Position numbers and translations under genes: made by a program
In this document: positions 54,412 through 64,000 of the stretch, one piece after another
Layout: each line of letters starts with the position of its first letter
Position numbering within the stretch: position 1 is the first letter of the stretch
Source of the DNA: Chloranthus sessilifolius
Lineage: Eukaryota; Streptophyta; Magnoliopsida; Chloranthales; Chloranthaceae
Assembly (NCBI GenBank): GCA_021018995.1
Contig: CM037598.1
Location: forward strand, 42,462,685 to 42,526,684
Length of the DNA: 64,000 nucleotides
Direction: 5' to 3'
The notes under the pieces: generated by a model
Databases searched by the model: none
Told to the model about the DNA's origin: nothing
Seen by the model: only the letters and a program-made list of their open reading frames with translations

Positions 54412-57101
54412 TGTTGGTAGTGTTTTAGATATTTGCTGCTAACTTTATTTGAAAACAGTAATAAGAATGCGTTAGTAAAAATAAATCAAAGGTGGATTAA
54501 AAAATACAAAGCAGCAAGTTTAAAAATACACAGACCTGCAAGATACAGGGCCTGTTGTAGCAAGTTTTGATAAGTAAGAGTTTGTCCTACAGAGAGTATT
54601 GATCTAAAGCCTCGAGGGTCATATAGTAGTCTCCAGATCTGGCTACAAATCAAGTAGCTCTAAAGAGAGAGGTGTTTAAGTGTCACAAAGCTATATTAAA
54701 AACATAAATACAAAAATAAAACTACAGCTAAAGAAAGGGTTAAGAAGAAGATGGTGGTAGTGTGTGACAAAATAAAATATAAAAATTATGAGAAGTAAGC
54801 AGGTTAAGTTAGAGTTAAAGCAGTGATGTAACTCAGATTTAGTTTGTCTCTGTAGTGTTCCTTGCTGAGATGTTATTAAAAGCCTCAACAAGGTGAAAAT
54901 ACCTGGTTTAACCCATGCCATTTGGGGTGCTCTTAGGGCTGTACTCTGTCCACTCTAATGGTCATAGGATATCCGATAGGGTCTATAAAACCCCATAGGT
55001 TAAAACAGACATTGCCAATCTAACCCAGAGCAGTGGATTGATCATTCCCCCAGCCACTGGGCCAGACCAAGTCATGAATACTATTATAGTACTATGTAAT
55101 GCCAGTGCTACAAGCTCCCCAGATCTACGCATAGACCTGGCTGACATCCATAGGTATTCCAATCCATAAGATCCTAAGTGCTTTGCTACGACCAACTGCT
55201 CACTAGTGCCCACAAAAAGGACCATCAATAGGTTGAATAAGGCTTTAGATTCAGTTAGTCATTGCTACAAACGGCCTGTAATGACTCAATCTCAAGCTGT
55301 AATTACTATAAAGAAATAAGATCTAACATCTGAAGTCGGATAGGTAAAATAGAGGGGAGCCAGTTCCTGTACAAACCTCCTCACAAGGCTCTAAAAGCTC
55401 TTGTGCAGGGGAGAAGAATCCTTCTCAAACATGTGAATGGACACAACCTTAGGGCTATACTCTGTCCACTTGAAAGGTTACAGCGTATCCCATTGGTCTG
55501 TCCATCCCACAGAGGCCTGAGAAAGAATATGGAAACTGCTACAACCACCATGGTCCATAGGCCTCAAAGCTCCCTGGATCTCGCTATAGATCTAACATTG
55601 CTTTCCATGGGGCTATCAAACCAAGCGAAATCAGATGGTAAACAATAGACCTACTAGAAACTAAATGGGCTAGTCCCAAATACATGGATCCTATAGACAT
55701 CTAAAGAAACCATAAGATCTTTAGATTCAATTAGGCATTAAAACGGCAATCCATTGATAAACACAAAACTTACAATGAACTGTCTCCAGGCTGCATCATG
55801 TACACAACTGCTCATACAAAAATCCCAATGTATACCAAAAACCTATTACAAACTAAAAATAAAACTAAACCTAACTGCTTACAAGAGGGTTAGCCAGCAA
55901 GTGCTATGCTAAGAGAGAAGGAAAATAAGAAAAAGTGATGATCAAACCCTAACCCTAGCCTGCTAGAGCTTACAGCTGACAGAGGATGAAGGAAAGATGA
56001 AAATAATAAACTCTAAGTACATCTTATATACTCTATCAAAATGGCCTTAGCCCTAAGGAGATTAACCATAATTTTTCTAGCAGACGTGGCACTGTTTCAA
56101 TCCTTGGATGCCTGGAGATATGCACCTCGAAATCCATGCCTTGAGAAGTGTGCCCTAGCCTTGGAAAATTCCCAAAAAGTCCTTCAATTAAAATTGAGAA
56201 GTGGAGAGCCCGAGCTTCGCAGGGCTGGTATCTACTTTCAGCTCATTCGTGCAGCTGCTTTGCCTTCATGGAGTTGCCTTTGGCTGGTGGGAAGTGCTTG
56301 CTCATGCATTAGCTATTCATTTGATCGTGCAGTTCACTGGCGCTGTAATGCTATCGCAGAGATGATCTGGAGCGCCATGATTTCTCGCTCAGTTGAGCTT
56401 TAGAAGCTCCCTCTTGCAAGTACTCACACAGTTATGCTTCTACGCTCGCATAGTCAATGGAAAGGCTTTAGAGTACACGAGATCTGCACGAAGAGAATTA
56501 TGGGAATCTCTCTCTTCCAGGGCTACGCGAGAACTCCACGAGGTGACATTTTATTAATTGTACATATGGACTCGTTGTGTTCTTCACGCGGCTGCTTTGA
56601 GGCTTGATCTCTGCGAGAGCTTCGCGACCATAGATTTTGGGGACTTTAAGTTTTGTGATCTTCGTGAGGTCAGTTCAGCTGTCCTTCTAACTATGTAGTG
56701 TATCTGCATGAGGGACTCTTCCACTGCATCTTTAGCTTCGCGAGGAAGCTCCTCAACTCTGCGAGGTCTATCTTTTACTGCTCTGGTGCATTACACTTGC
56801 TGCTGTCGCAGTCTCCTCCCTTCTTAAATAACTTCATTCATCTGCTAGACTTTTGTCAATGGTGATCAGTAACAATGAGTCACCATGGTGAGCACTACCA
56901 AAGTGTTCCGTTAGGCTTTGTCTTAGCAGTCATCCTTGCGTGTATTTTCTCTCTTTTGGGCCAAAAAGTAAGGAGTTTGTATTAAGCTGCACATTTTATT
57001 GTTAACTACAAAACACACTTAACAAATGGTTATTAGTCTGCTTCAAGGTCCAGTAAAGGCTAAGTTAAGAGGTGAAAAGTGGTACTTTTCAGTGAATAAC
57101 A
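54412..57101 (-). repeat. LTR3 of composite H (family 1)
   Basis: TGTTGG left end, AATAACA right end, 2690 bases, followed by GATAT. Collinear with LTR2: CGCG array (about 56770-56190), TATA near 56022-56031, GTGACCAT-type modules near 54950 and 55470. Differences from LTR2 include many decayed CG sites. Confidence 0.88.
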
Positions 57102-57106
57102 GATAT

Positions 57107-58528
57107 ACCCCAGGAATTTAATGGAAGACCATACCCAGTGAGATTTGGGCCTGTAAAAATTCTTTGAAGAGTATTTTGGCAATTTTTTTTCTACTCAAAG
57201 GACTGATTGAACCTACTCTTTTTCATTAAAAGTTGTGTACCCCAAGTTGAAACAACTTGACAGTACTCATGATACTAAAGACATAATGTAAGGCCTTCAT
57301 TTGGACAGTCTTGAGCCTAAAACTCCTACCCTTTGAACTGCCCTTGATTCACACTATTTGAGCCTTAAAAATCCAAGCTTTCTTTGACAAAACCAGAGAA
57401 TTTGAACCCAAAACTCAGTGACCTGATTCAGCCTGACCCTCACTCTGAGATTTTAAAAGGTAATGGAGAAGTTGAAGAAGGTGGTGCTGGTTTCATATTT
57501 GGTGGAAGAAGAAGAAAGGGCATTTGATGATAGTTGTGTGTCAGTTGTGGAGCTGTGGCATTCCAGCCCATATAAAAAATATAAAAATATATATAAAGAA
57601 AAGCATAAAAAAAGAGAAAAATAGAAAAGCAAAATAAAAAAGAGAATGAGAAGTCAAAGAAGTACTTCATTGGTAAAATTGAAAAGAAGAGAAGAAGTTG
57701 GCTACTTTGGCTCTGAAAATTCAAAAAGAAGATGGAGTTGTGCTGAAATGGAGAAGATGAAGTCATGAATCATCTCTTCCCTTTGCTGATTTCTCAGCTT
57801 TTGAATCCTTTTATACCATTTTATTCTTTTAAAACCTCAACCCTAAGCCACATTACAACCCTACAAAAAGACCTTACTGATCTGAAATGGATTGAGCTGT
57901 CATGTGGAGATGAGGAGTTGTGTAATCTATGGTGAAAAGAGCCAGAGGATTTCAGAACTTAGTAGCACTGCCTATGCTCATGCTTGTAGTCCTATTTGAG
58001 GGCTGTAACTGCTCTTAAGCTGGAGTGTAATGATACACCTATTATTTTTATTTTGAGTGATAGCCCTGGTGAGACGTGGGTCTGAAATTGTGTTTGTTGG
58101 GGGCATTATCTAAAACAGAATTCTCAAATTAATGGTGAGCTGTGCACTAATTTCCACACACCACACCCTTGATATGAGTTGATTGGTTGTGGAGGAAGTT
58201 AAACCTGATTTTAGTGTTAAAATAATGTTTTACTATTATGACTCCTCTAAAAAATTAAAAGAAGAAGGTGTGGAATGAATTTTATTTGTTTGAACTCTGT
58301 TTTGATCTGCTGCACTAAACTTAACTATTATATTGAGAAGTTTGTGGGTACCTTAATTGAAAACCCTCAGGAGACTGTACTCCTCCACTAGGGATCACCT
58401 AGGGGTTTAAAAGTCTTGGTGCATATGCTAAATGCATCCGTGCTCCCTACGAAAGTGCCATTTCAATTTTATAGAATAATGGTTTAATTTTTACTTTGCT
58501 CGAGGACTAGCAAAGATTAGGTTTGGGA
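57107..58528 (+). other. 3' non-coding region of D, second part
   Basis: Continues the region cut by H. Blocks match B from about 12880 to 14305: AACTTGACAGTACTCATGA, CAGCCTGACCCTCACTCTGAGA, CTGTAACTGCTCTTAAGC, and the conserved block (58359-58464). It ends inside the polypurine tract. The minus-strand ORF 57766-57440 has no counterpart in the other copies. Confidence 0.7.
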
Positions 58529-58687
58529 GCCTTTGTTCTTGATCGGTGAATTGAAGTCATATCTTTGCCCTTGGTGCTTATATATCGATTTTGAGGTATC
58601 TCGGGAAACCAAAAGCTCTAGGTGGTGACTCCATCTTTTTCAAGAATGCATTGTCACGACGGACTCACGAGAGCCCACGGTTGCACA
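58529..58687 (+). repeat. LTR end of element I, duplicated segment
   Basis: 58529-58676 repeats 43330-43480 at roughly 90% identity by eye, then continues ACGGTTGCACA to the LTR end. Because the segment is present on both sides of D, the right border of D is not a simple insertion border. Confidence 0.7.
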
Positions 58688-58689
58688 GA

Positions 58690-58707
58690 TGGCAACTCTG
58701 CTAGGGA
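58690..58707 (+). promoter_or_regulatory. Primer-binding site of element I (tRNA-Arg type)
   Basis: TGGCAACTCTGCTAGGGA resembles the TGGCGACTC(T/C)(G/A)CTGGGGA sites of Tat/Ogre elements, two bases after the LTR end. Confidence 0.6.
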
Positions 58708-60195
58708 TAGTGTTCCAGAGTTTCTACTTGAAGTTGGCCCCCGAGCATGTTTTTTTAGTTTTGTTTTTGGTCTTTTTTACTAACCTTTTCTGTCTCTTTT
58801 TGTTTCTTTTTGTGCTTACCCCTACGATTCTGCATTTTTACTTGCCCCTACAATTCCATCTTTACTCCCCTTAATCGTTTTGAAGGGCCTACTTGAGCAT
58901 TTATGATTCCATCATTTACCACCTTAGTTGTTTGGCAGGTTACTTGATAATTTCACTTTAATTTTTATCATTTTACCACCTTAGCCATTTGGCCGGTTAC
59001 TTGATGACATAGCTTCATTTTTCGTCATTTTGCCACCTAGCCATTTAGTGGGTTACTTGCTAATATTACCTTCATAGTCCATCAGTAGACGCCGGCCCGT
59101 AGAGGTGGCATGGGACTCTCACAACCCATTTTTTAACTTAAAGAAAACTCCCTTAAAATTGAATTTTAAAAGTGAACCAAGAGGGACTTAATTAATTCAT
59201 TCTCGTGGGTAGCTTTTGCAAAAGGCGGAAATTTTAGGCAGTGATATACCTATCCCGATTCCAAGTAGAGCGGCTGCCCACGTGGTGATGATCTTGAAAG
59301 GACCCACCCCATCCAGTATCTGAGTAGGCATTCATGTTGGAGGTATATTGGGTGGGAGACTGATCTTGTTACTTAGCCCTAACACCCTTGGGATGCGCAT
59401 TAGCGGAACCGAATCAGCCTTGTATCCTTTAGGTCCGGTGAGGAGAAACTCGAAAAGCAAAGAAAAAAGAGTCTCGAGAGGTTTTTCCCTCAGAAAGCCA
59501 ATTTTTAACCCAACTCGGGTCTACAGCTGGAAAAATATAAATATATAAGCCTTGCGTGCATAATATGCACACATAGCCAAAAATCCTGAAAATTAGCCTT
59601 GCGTGCATAATATGCCCCAATAGCCAAAAACTGTAGAATTTTAACCTTGCATGCATAGTATGCACGCATAGCCAAAAAGCCAAAAATTTAGCCTTGCGTG
59701 CATACTATGTGAGCATAGCTTAATTGTCGAGCAGCTCAAATTTGGGGCCTTTTGCACAATTCCTTGAACCCCCCGTATAGTGGTTTTAAAACATCTGATA
59801 ATTCCCACACTTTTGGCACCCAAAACTCCCTCATCGTTCAACAGAGGTCACCCTCTAATTGACTCTTTCGAGGGATCGGGTTGCCGCATGGATTTCCTTG
59901 CCTTTTAATTGATCAAAGGATTTCCTTTGATTCTTTAAAAGTGTATCGGGATACCCCTGTGTCAGGCATTAGGGGTGTGAATGCCACTCGAAAAGGTTAT
60001 TCCAAGGCCTCGAAGAGCACCGTAAGAATCAAAGAGAAAGCGATAAAAAAAAAAAATCATTTCTAAAAAGTTAAAAAAAAATTAATAAAAAAGTTGTCAT
60101 ATATAAAAAAATGAAAAAGAGAACCAAAGGAGAACTTGTGGTGCCGTAGCCACGTCGTCACCTCACCCACCATCATCCCGTAGAGGAAGGAGAAA
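58708..60195 (+). other. Leader of element I, with a second GCATACTATGC array
   Basis: No clear gene. Repeated CCACCTTAG(T/C)(T/C)(G/A)TTTGG blocks (near 58920, 58978 and 59032) occur first. At 59553, 59600, 59648 and 59695 the LTR palindrome motif recurs with 47-48-base spacing, as in the LTR at 42277-42373. A few A-rich runs follow near 60050. Confidence 0.5.
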
Positions 60196-61456
60196 GAAAG
60201 TGTTTTGGCCCTACTCAAAGAACCCATCCCTTACCCACCAATATACCATGATGGAGATACCCATCTCCAGCCCCCCAACCCAATCCACATTTAATGTCAC
60301 CGGACCATATTTTTCCTTCCACTCAAAATGCACCCCATTTTCCCCCCCACATCCAATCCAAATCCACCCCACTTTCCCTCCACATCCACCCTAAGTTTAC
60401 CAATTTCCCCATCCACCTCCACTCAAAATACACCTAATTTTTCCCACACATATGCCCACGGCATACCCAATTTTCTCCCATCCACTCCACAAACCCACAT
60501 TTTCCATCCACTTCCACTCAAAATGCACCTCATTTTCCCCCATCCACTCCAGATACACCCCATTTTTCATTCACTTCAACTCAAAATGCACCCTATCCCC
60601 CCCCCTCACAACCAATCCAAATACACCCCATTTTCCCAAATCTACTGGGGTCATACCCAAATTTTCCCCCAGATTTACCCAGGTCATGCCCAACTTTCCC
60701 CCATCCATCCAACATGCACTCCATTTTTCCTCCACATCCATTCCAAATGAACCCTATTTTCCCTCCACATCCAATCTAAATACACCCTATTTTCCCACAT
60801 CTACCCAGGTCATGCCCAATTTTCCCCACACATCTACCCAGGTCATGCCCAATTTGTCCCATCCACCCACCTCATCAGAAGGGCCATTCACATCTACTAA
60901 CCCCATGGCCATGTTGGATGACATGGTTAAGGCTTACACAGCTTGGAAAGCCGCCCAAATCCTTCCTCATCCTTCCCAAATACCTTCAAATCCATCACAA
61001 ACCCTCCAAAATCTCCACACCCTATTCACCTAAAACAGCATTCCCAATCAATTCCCCATCATCCATACCACCCAGGGGCCCCAACATCAAATATGGACCC
61101 ATCCAAGTGGGTCCCAAAGGCCCCATGTTCAATCACAAGCCCGACTAGGCCAAAGTTCAAGGGCCCCATTATCAAACAAATTTCCCACCTACATCCATAC
61201 CCAACAAACCCATTCCATTCCCCCTCAAATGGCAAACCCATCTCATTCACTCCATCAACCCAACACGGGTCACATACATCCCCCTCCATCACACCCAATC
61301 CAATAAGGGAGTTCATCCCAGGCCATCAATCATCTCCAATTCACACTCCCTTTCACCATCTAACCCAATCCCCAAAATACCCTTCAATCATAATAGCCCC
61401 ACTCAACACTGGTTCAAGATTCACAATTCACCCACCCCCTTACTCCAAAGGCCAAT
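60196..61456 (+). other. C-rich region with degenerate Pro/Ser/His-rich frames
   Basis: Repeats of CATTTTCCC-, TCCACATCCA- and CTACCCAGGTCATGCCCAA-type words. Two frames stay open for long stretches (60452-61033 and 60943-61461) and read Pro/Ser/His-rich; one block near 60900-60955 (PMAMLDDMVKAYTAWKAAQ) looks like ordinary protein. It could be the extra first ORF of Tat/Ogre elements. I cannot confirm this. Confidence 0.4.
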
Positions 61457-61750
61457 TGTGACAGCTCAAATTTTCTCGACACGAATTTTTTTTTAGAGAT
61501 AAATTTATTTATTTTTGACTAACTCGGAAGACACGGACCGCCAGATCACAGAACACAATCTGAATATAGAATTTACTTGGTTCATTCATACATTGTGGAA
61601 ATCAAAGCTAAATAATATATGGTAAAATAAAATTTTTATTTCTTTACGGATTATGAAACTGAGAATTCTAAAACAAACCACCGGTGATGGCCGACCATCA
61701 CCTAAATAGTGGTATACAATATGTATGTGCTCCAACTAATTATATCCTTA
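61457..61750 (+). repeat. Possible LTR start of another element
   Basis: TGTGACAGCTCAAATTTTC resembles starts of some plant gypsy LTRs. Only about 300 bases can be assigned before sequence of the family-1 LTR type begins. Confidence 0.3.
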
Positions 61751-62635
61751 TGGATTAGATCTAGATAGCAGTCAAGATCTGGTTTGTAATTGTAATCTCA
61801 GCTTGGTGATGTGTGGATTGATGCACTGACTACAGATCTAAAACCAAGGTTATTGTAAGTTGTTGATTTTAAAGTTCAATTAAATCTAAAGATCTTGTGG
61901 TGTCATTAGATGTCTATAGGATCCATGTATTTGGGAATAGCCCATTTGATTTCTAGTAGATCTATTATTTGCCATCTAATTTCCCATGGTTTAATATCTC
62001 TGTAGATGCCTAAGCTTTTATCCTTGCATCCACAACATTTGTAGTGATTTAAATGTTTCAATTTGAACCATTGGATTAGATGAAGTCTATAGGATGATAT
62101 GTGACCATTCAAGTGGACAACTCATACCCTTAAGATCAGTCTAAACCTTTGGTTTAAATTGAATTCTTCTACCTTCCACTTGATCTTGTAGCCAAGTGAA
62201 GGACAGCTGCAAATTCACATGCCTTGATCTATTTTGCAATGAGAACCAGTCCCTAGCTGCCTATTTCCCCCAATTTTATACTTTATTTTACCATCCATCT
62301 TCCTCAATCTTGTAAATCTAGTTTTATAATCCTGTTTTGTAAATTAGATCTAGCGACACCCGAAAAACTCTCTTTCTTCTTAGATTAGGCTAGAATTGCC
62401 AGATCTGTAGCAATATCTGGAGGTCTACTATACTGCCTTCTAGATTTTAGATCACTACTCCCTGTGGAACAAACTCTTATTAAAACTTGCTACAAAGGAC
62501 CCTATATCTTGCAGGTCTAGATATTTTAGGATTGTTGTTTTCACCTTCTCACCTTTATCCTCTATTTTACTTTGATTTTAATTTGCTTTCATCACACATA
62601 ATAAATAAGCACTCCAAAATAATTCAACAAGTTAT

Positions 62636-62653
62636 TGGCGCTGCTGCCGGGGA
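62636..62653 (+). promoter_or_regulatory. Primer-binding site of element G
   Basis: TGGCGCTGCTGCCGGGGA, one of the best tRNA-Asp-type sites in the window, six bases after the LTR end. Confidence 0.8.
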
Positions 62654-64000
62654 GTTTTGATCTAGTTAGTAGATCTAAGTTTTTTATTTTGTAGATTTAA
62701 TATTTCTTTAGTTTTTATTGTTGTTTTGTTTTAAATCTATATAGTGCATTCAAAGTGTTTGAATAAATGTCTACTGCAGTTTTTGTATAGAAAATCTATT
62801 TTAATTTTACAGTATTTCTGAATTTTTCTTCATTGCCTTGTAGCTATTTGAATAAATGTTGTTGTTGCCTTTTTGCATTTTTTACAGAATTGGGGCAGTA
62901 GTCTGAGTTTTTCTTTTTATTTTGCTTATTACATTCAATATACTTGAATAAGGTACTATTGCAGTCTTTGAGTTTTTGCAGATCTGGAGCAGCAGTTCCA
63001 AGAGGAGCTTATGGATTGCAGCTGGAGCAGATCTGCCTGAGTTTGCATTTTCCCTTCCTTTGTGTTCATTTTTAATTTTTAATTTTTAAAACCAGCAGTT
63101 TTGTTGTGTTTAGTGTTTATCTTTGTTTTAATTTCTACTGTCATTTAGGCATGCTGATTTTTTTTGTAAAACAATAAAAACAAATTAAAAAAATAAAACA
63201 AATAGAAAAATAAAAGAAAATATAAATACAAATAAAAATTTCTGACTTGTTTTCATTATTGTTTGTATTCTTCAGCAGTAGTAAATAAGGGCTCTTGTTG
63301 AGCCCCGGCTGATCTAAAACAAATAAAAAATAGAAAATTATAAAAACAAAATTTTTGTTTAGATGGATTGTTTTTCTTTGTTGTTATTCATATACCCCCA
63401 TCTGGAACTACTGACATCATGGTTTTTAATATTTGAGGATTCATGAATGTTCATAAACAGTGGATCATTTTTTTGCTTTGAAAATTCAATGGAGCCTCTG
63501 CATTCATTCACTTTCAAGACTCTTGACTTTTAATGGGTCTCAGTTGTGTATGAATCCTGCTTTTAACTGTGTGCATTCATGCTTATATCACTTTGAAATT
63601 CATATTGATTCATATACAAACTCATGCACAGGGGACTTTACCTTATCACAGATGACTCATGTTTTTTTTTCTTAGGACTTTTCTGTTTTAGCAATTTAAT
63701 TTAAATACTGTTTTTAGATTACTAATTATTCTTTCTTAGGATACTGTGAATACTATTTTTACTGTTTGTCTTCATTTTTTATATGTTTGTCTCCAGTCTT
63801 TTACTTGCTTTTCCTGTTTTTGTATCTGAATTTCTGTTTTTACAAGAATTTTACTGCATTTGTAAATCATTTTTCTTCCATTTTGTTGTTCATATATTCA
63901 GTTGTGCATTTTTTTTCTTTGCTGCAGACAGTCTTCTTTCCTGCTTATTTTTCATTCTTGTTTTTGCCCTACTGCCCCTGGTTACTCACTGTGTAAACAT
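62654..64000 (+). other. Leader and 3' region of G, no gene
   Basis: T-rich, with an A-rich stretch near 63170-63240 and a GATTGCAGCTGGAGCAGAT block (near 63013) shared with the leader of D (near 46301). ORFs at 63460-63675 and 63766-63996 have no similarity to gag or pol. Confidence 0.6.

Larger units (their letters stand above)
48568..57101 (-). mobile_element. Composite H: tandem LTR element with lost outer LTR and no pol
   Basis: On the minus strand: LTR3 (54412-57101), primer site, leader, a short unidentified segment, 3' region, polypurine tract, LTR2 (48816-51484), a second primer site and leader (48582-48815), then only 14 bases of a third LTR (48568-48581) ending in CCAACA. The GATAT duplication flanks the whole. 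A middle LTR with a polypurine tract on one side and a primer site on the other is the mark of a tandem element formed by unequal recombination. The 14-base remnant resembles LTR3 (GTAGTGTTT) more than LTR2 (GTAATGTTT). Confidence 0.82.
43481..58528 (+). mobile_element. Element D: family-2 Athila-type element without pol
   Basis: 5' LTR (43481-46000), tRNA-Asp-type primer site, leader, gag (46455-47936), then directly 3' non-coding sequence, which continues after composite H (48568-57101) to 58528. No pol or env-like gene. The element stops in the middle of its polypurine tract (AGGTTTGGGA) without a 3' LTR. Left of it lies AGCCC; the expected right duplication is not at the border but in a repeated segment of element I (58672-58676). 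Confidence 0.8.
41921..61456 (+). mobile_element. Element I: Tat/Ogre-like retrotransposon, interrupted by element D
   Basis: The LTR starts TGTAGACACCC at 41921 and runs to 43480, where D begins. After D, the LTR end (58529-58687) and a primer site TGGCAACTCTGCTAGGGA (58690-58707) follow; tRNA-Arg-type sites of this form (TGGCGACTC...) are typical of Tat/Ogre elements. An internal leader and a C-rich region follow. No gag-pol domain is visible before similarity is lost, so the right limit is uncertain. Confidence 0.55.
61751..64000 (+). mobile_element. Element G: family-1 element lacking gag and pol
   Basis: A 5'-truncated LTR (about 61751-62629, with a GTGACCAT module near 62102) ends TTCAACA, then primer site, leader, and at 63960-64000 the TACTCACTGTG(T/A)AAACAT stretch that in D lies after gag, just before the internal polypurine motif. 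No gag or pol block occurs in between. The element runs off the right edge. Confidence 0.65.

Overview
This window looks like intergenic heterochromatin of a large plant genome. I find no convincing host gene, rRNA, tRNA or CRISPR array. Nearly all of it is a pile of nested, decayed LTR retrotransposons. Most are Ty3/gypsy elements of the Athila type: a gag with a CCHC knuckle, then protease (DLGAS), RT (MDD), RNase H and integrase, an extra env-like ORF, LTRs of 2.3-3.8 kb with TGTT...AACA ends, and a primer-binding site resembling the 3' end of tRNA-Asp. The right part also holds a Tat/Ogre-like element, recognised from a TGTAGACACCC LTR start and a tRNA-Arg-like primer site, plus LTRs of at least two further families.

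Layout. (1) From before base 1 to 21634: element A (minus strand). Its env-like ORF, integrase, RNase H, RT and protease lie at 1-5697, its gag at 16778-18518 and its 5' LTR at 18859-21634. Element B (plus strand, 5703-16772, target duplication CTAAT) is nested in it. B has a shortened 5' LTR, a gag C-terminus, no pol, a long env-like gene (8726-12419), a long 3' non-coding region and an intact 2.46 kb 3' LTR. (2) 21635-21862: fragment of a third env-like ORF. (3) 21863-32969: a hybrid of a family-2 LTR with its 3' region and a family-1 element with gag, protease and RT; the outer flanks do not match. (4) 32970-38975: degenerate sequence with Lys/Pro-type repeats, a probable minus-strand LTR and short unidentified ORFs. 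(5) 38976-43480: three plus-oriented LTR promoter regions in series. (6) 43481-58528: element D (plus) inside the Tat/Ogre-like LTR, itself carrying composite H (48568-57101, minus, target duplication GATAT). (7) 58529-61456: the rest of the Tat/Ogre-like element and a C-rich tract. (8) 61457-64000: an LTR-like start and element G (plus), which has leader and 3' region but no gag or pol.

The elements share a logic. Each LTR family packs its upstream region with its own short reiterated motif: CGCG boxes, CCTATCGA, GCGCAATTGG, GCATACTATGC or CCCATCGCG. In family 1 the same motif type recurs, followed by a TATA-like box, about 300-370 bp before the env-like ORF in both A and B, which suggests a private promoter for that gene. 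A block of about 110 nt ahead of the 3' LTR is almost identical in four elements that have different LTR families. B, D, H and G lack pol, and the only pol copies (A and C) are broken, so nothing here looks autonomous. All sequence comparisons were made by eye; functions are inferred from family knowledge.
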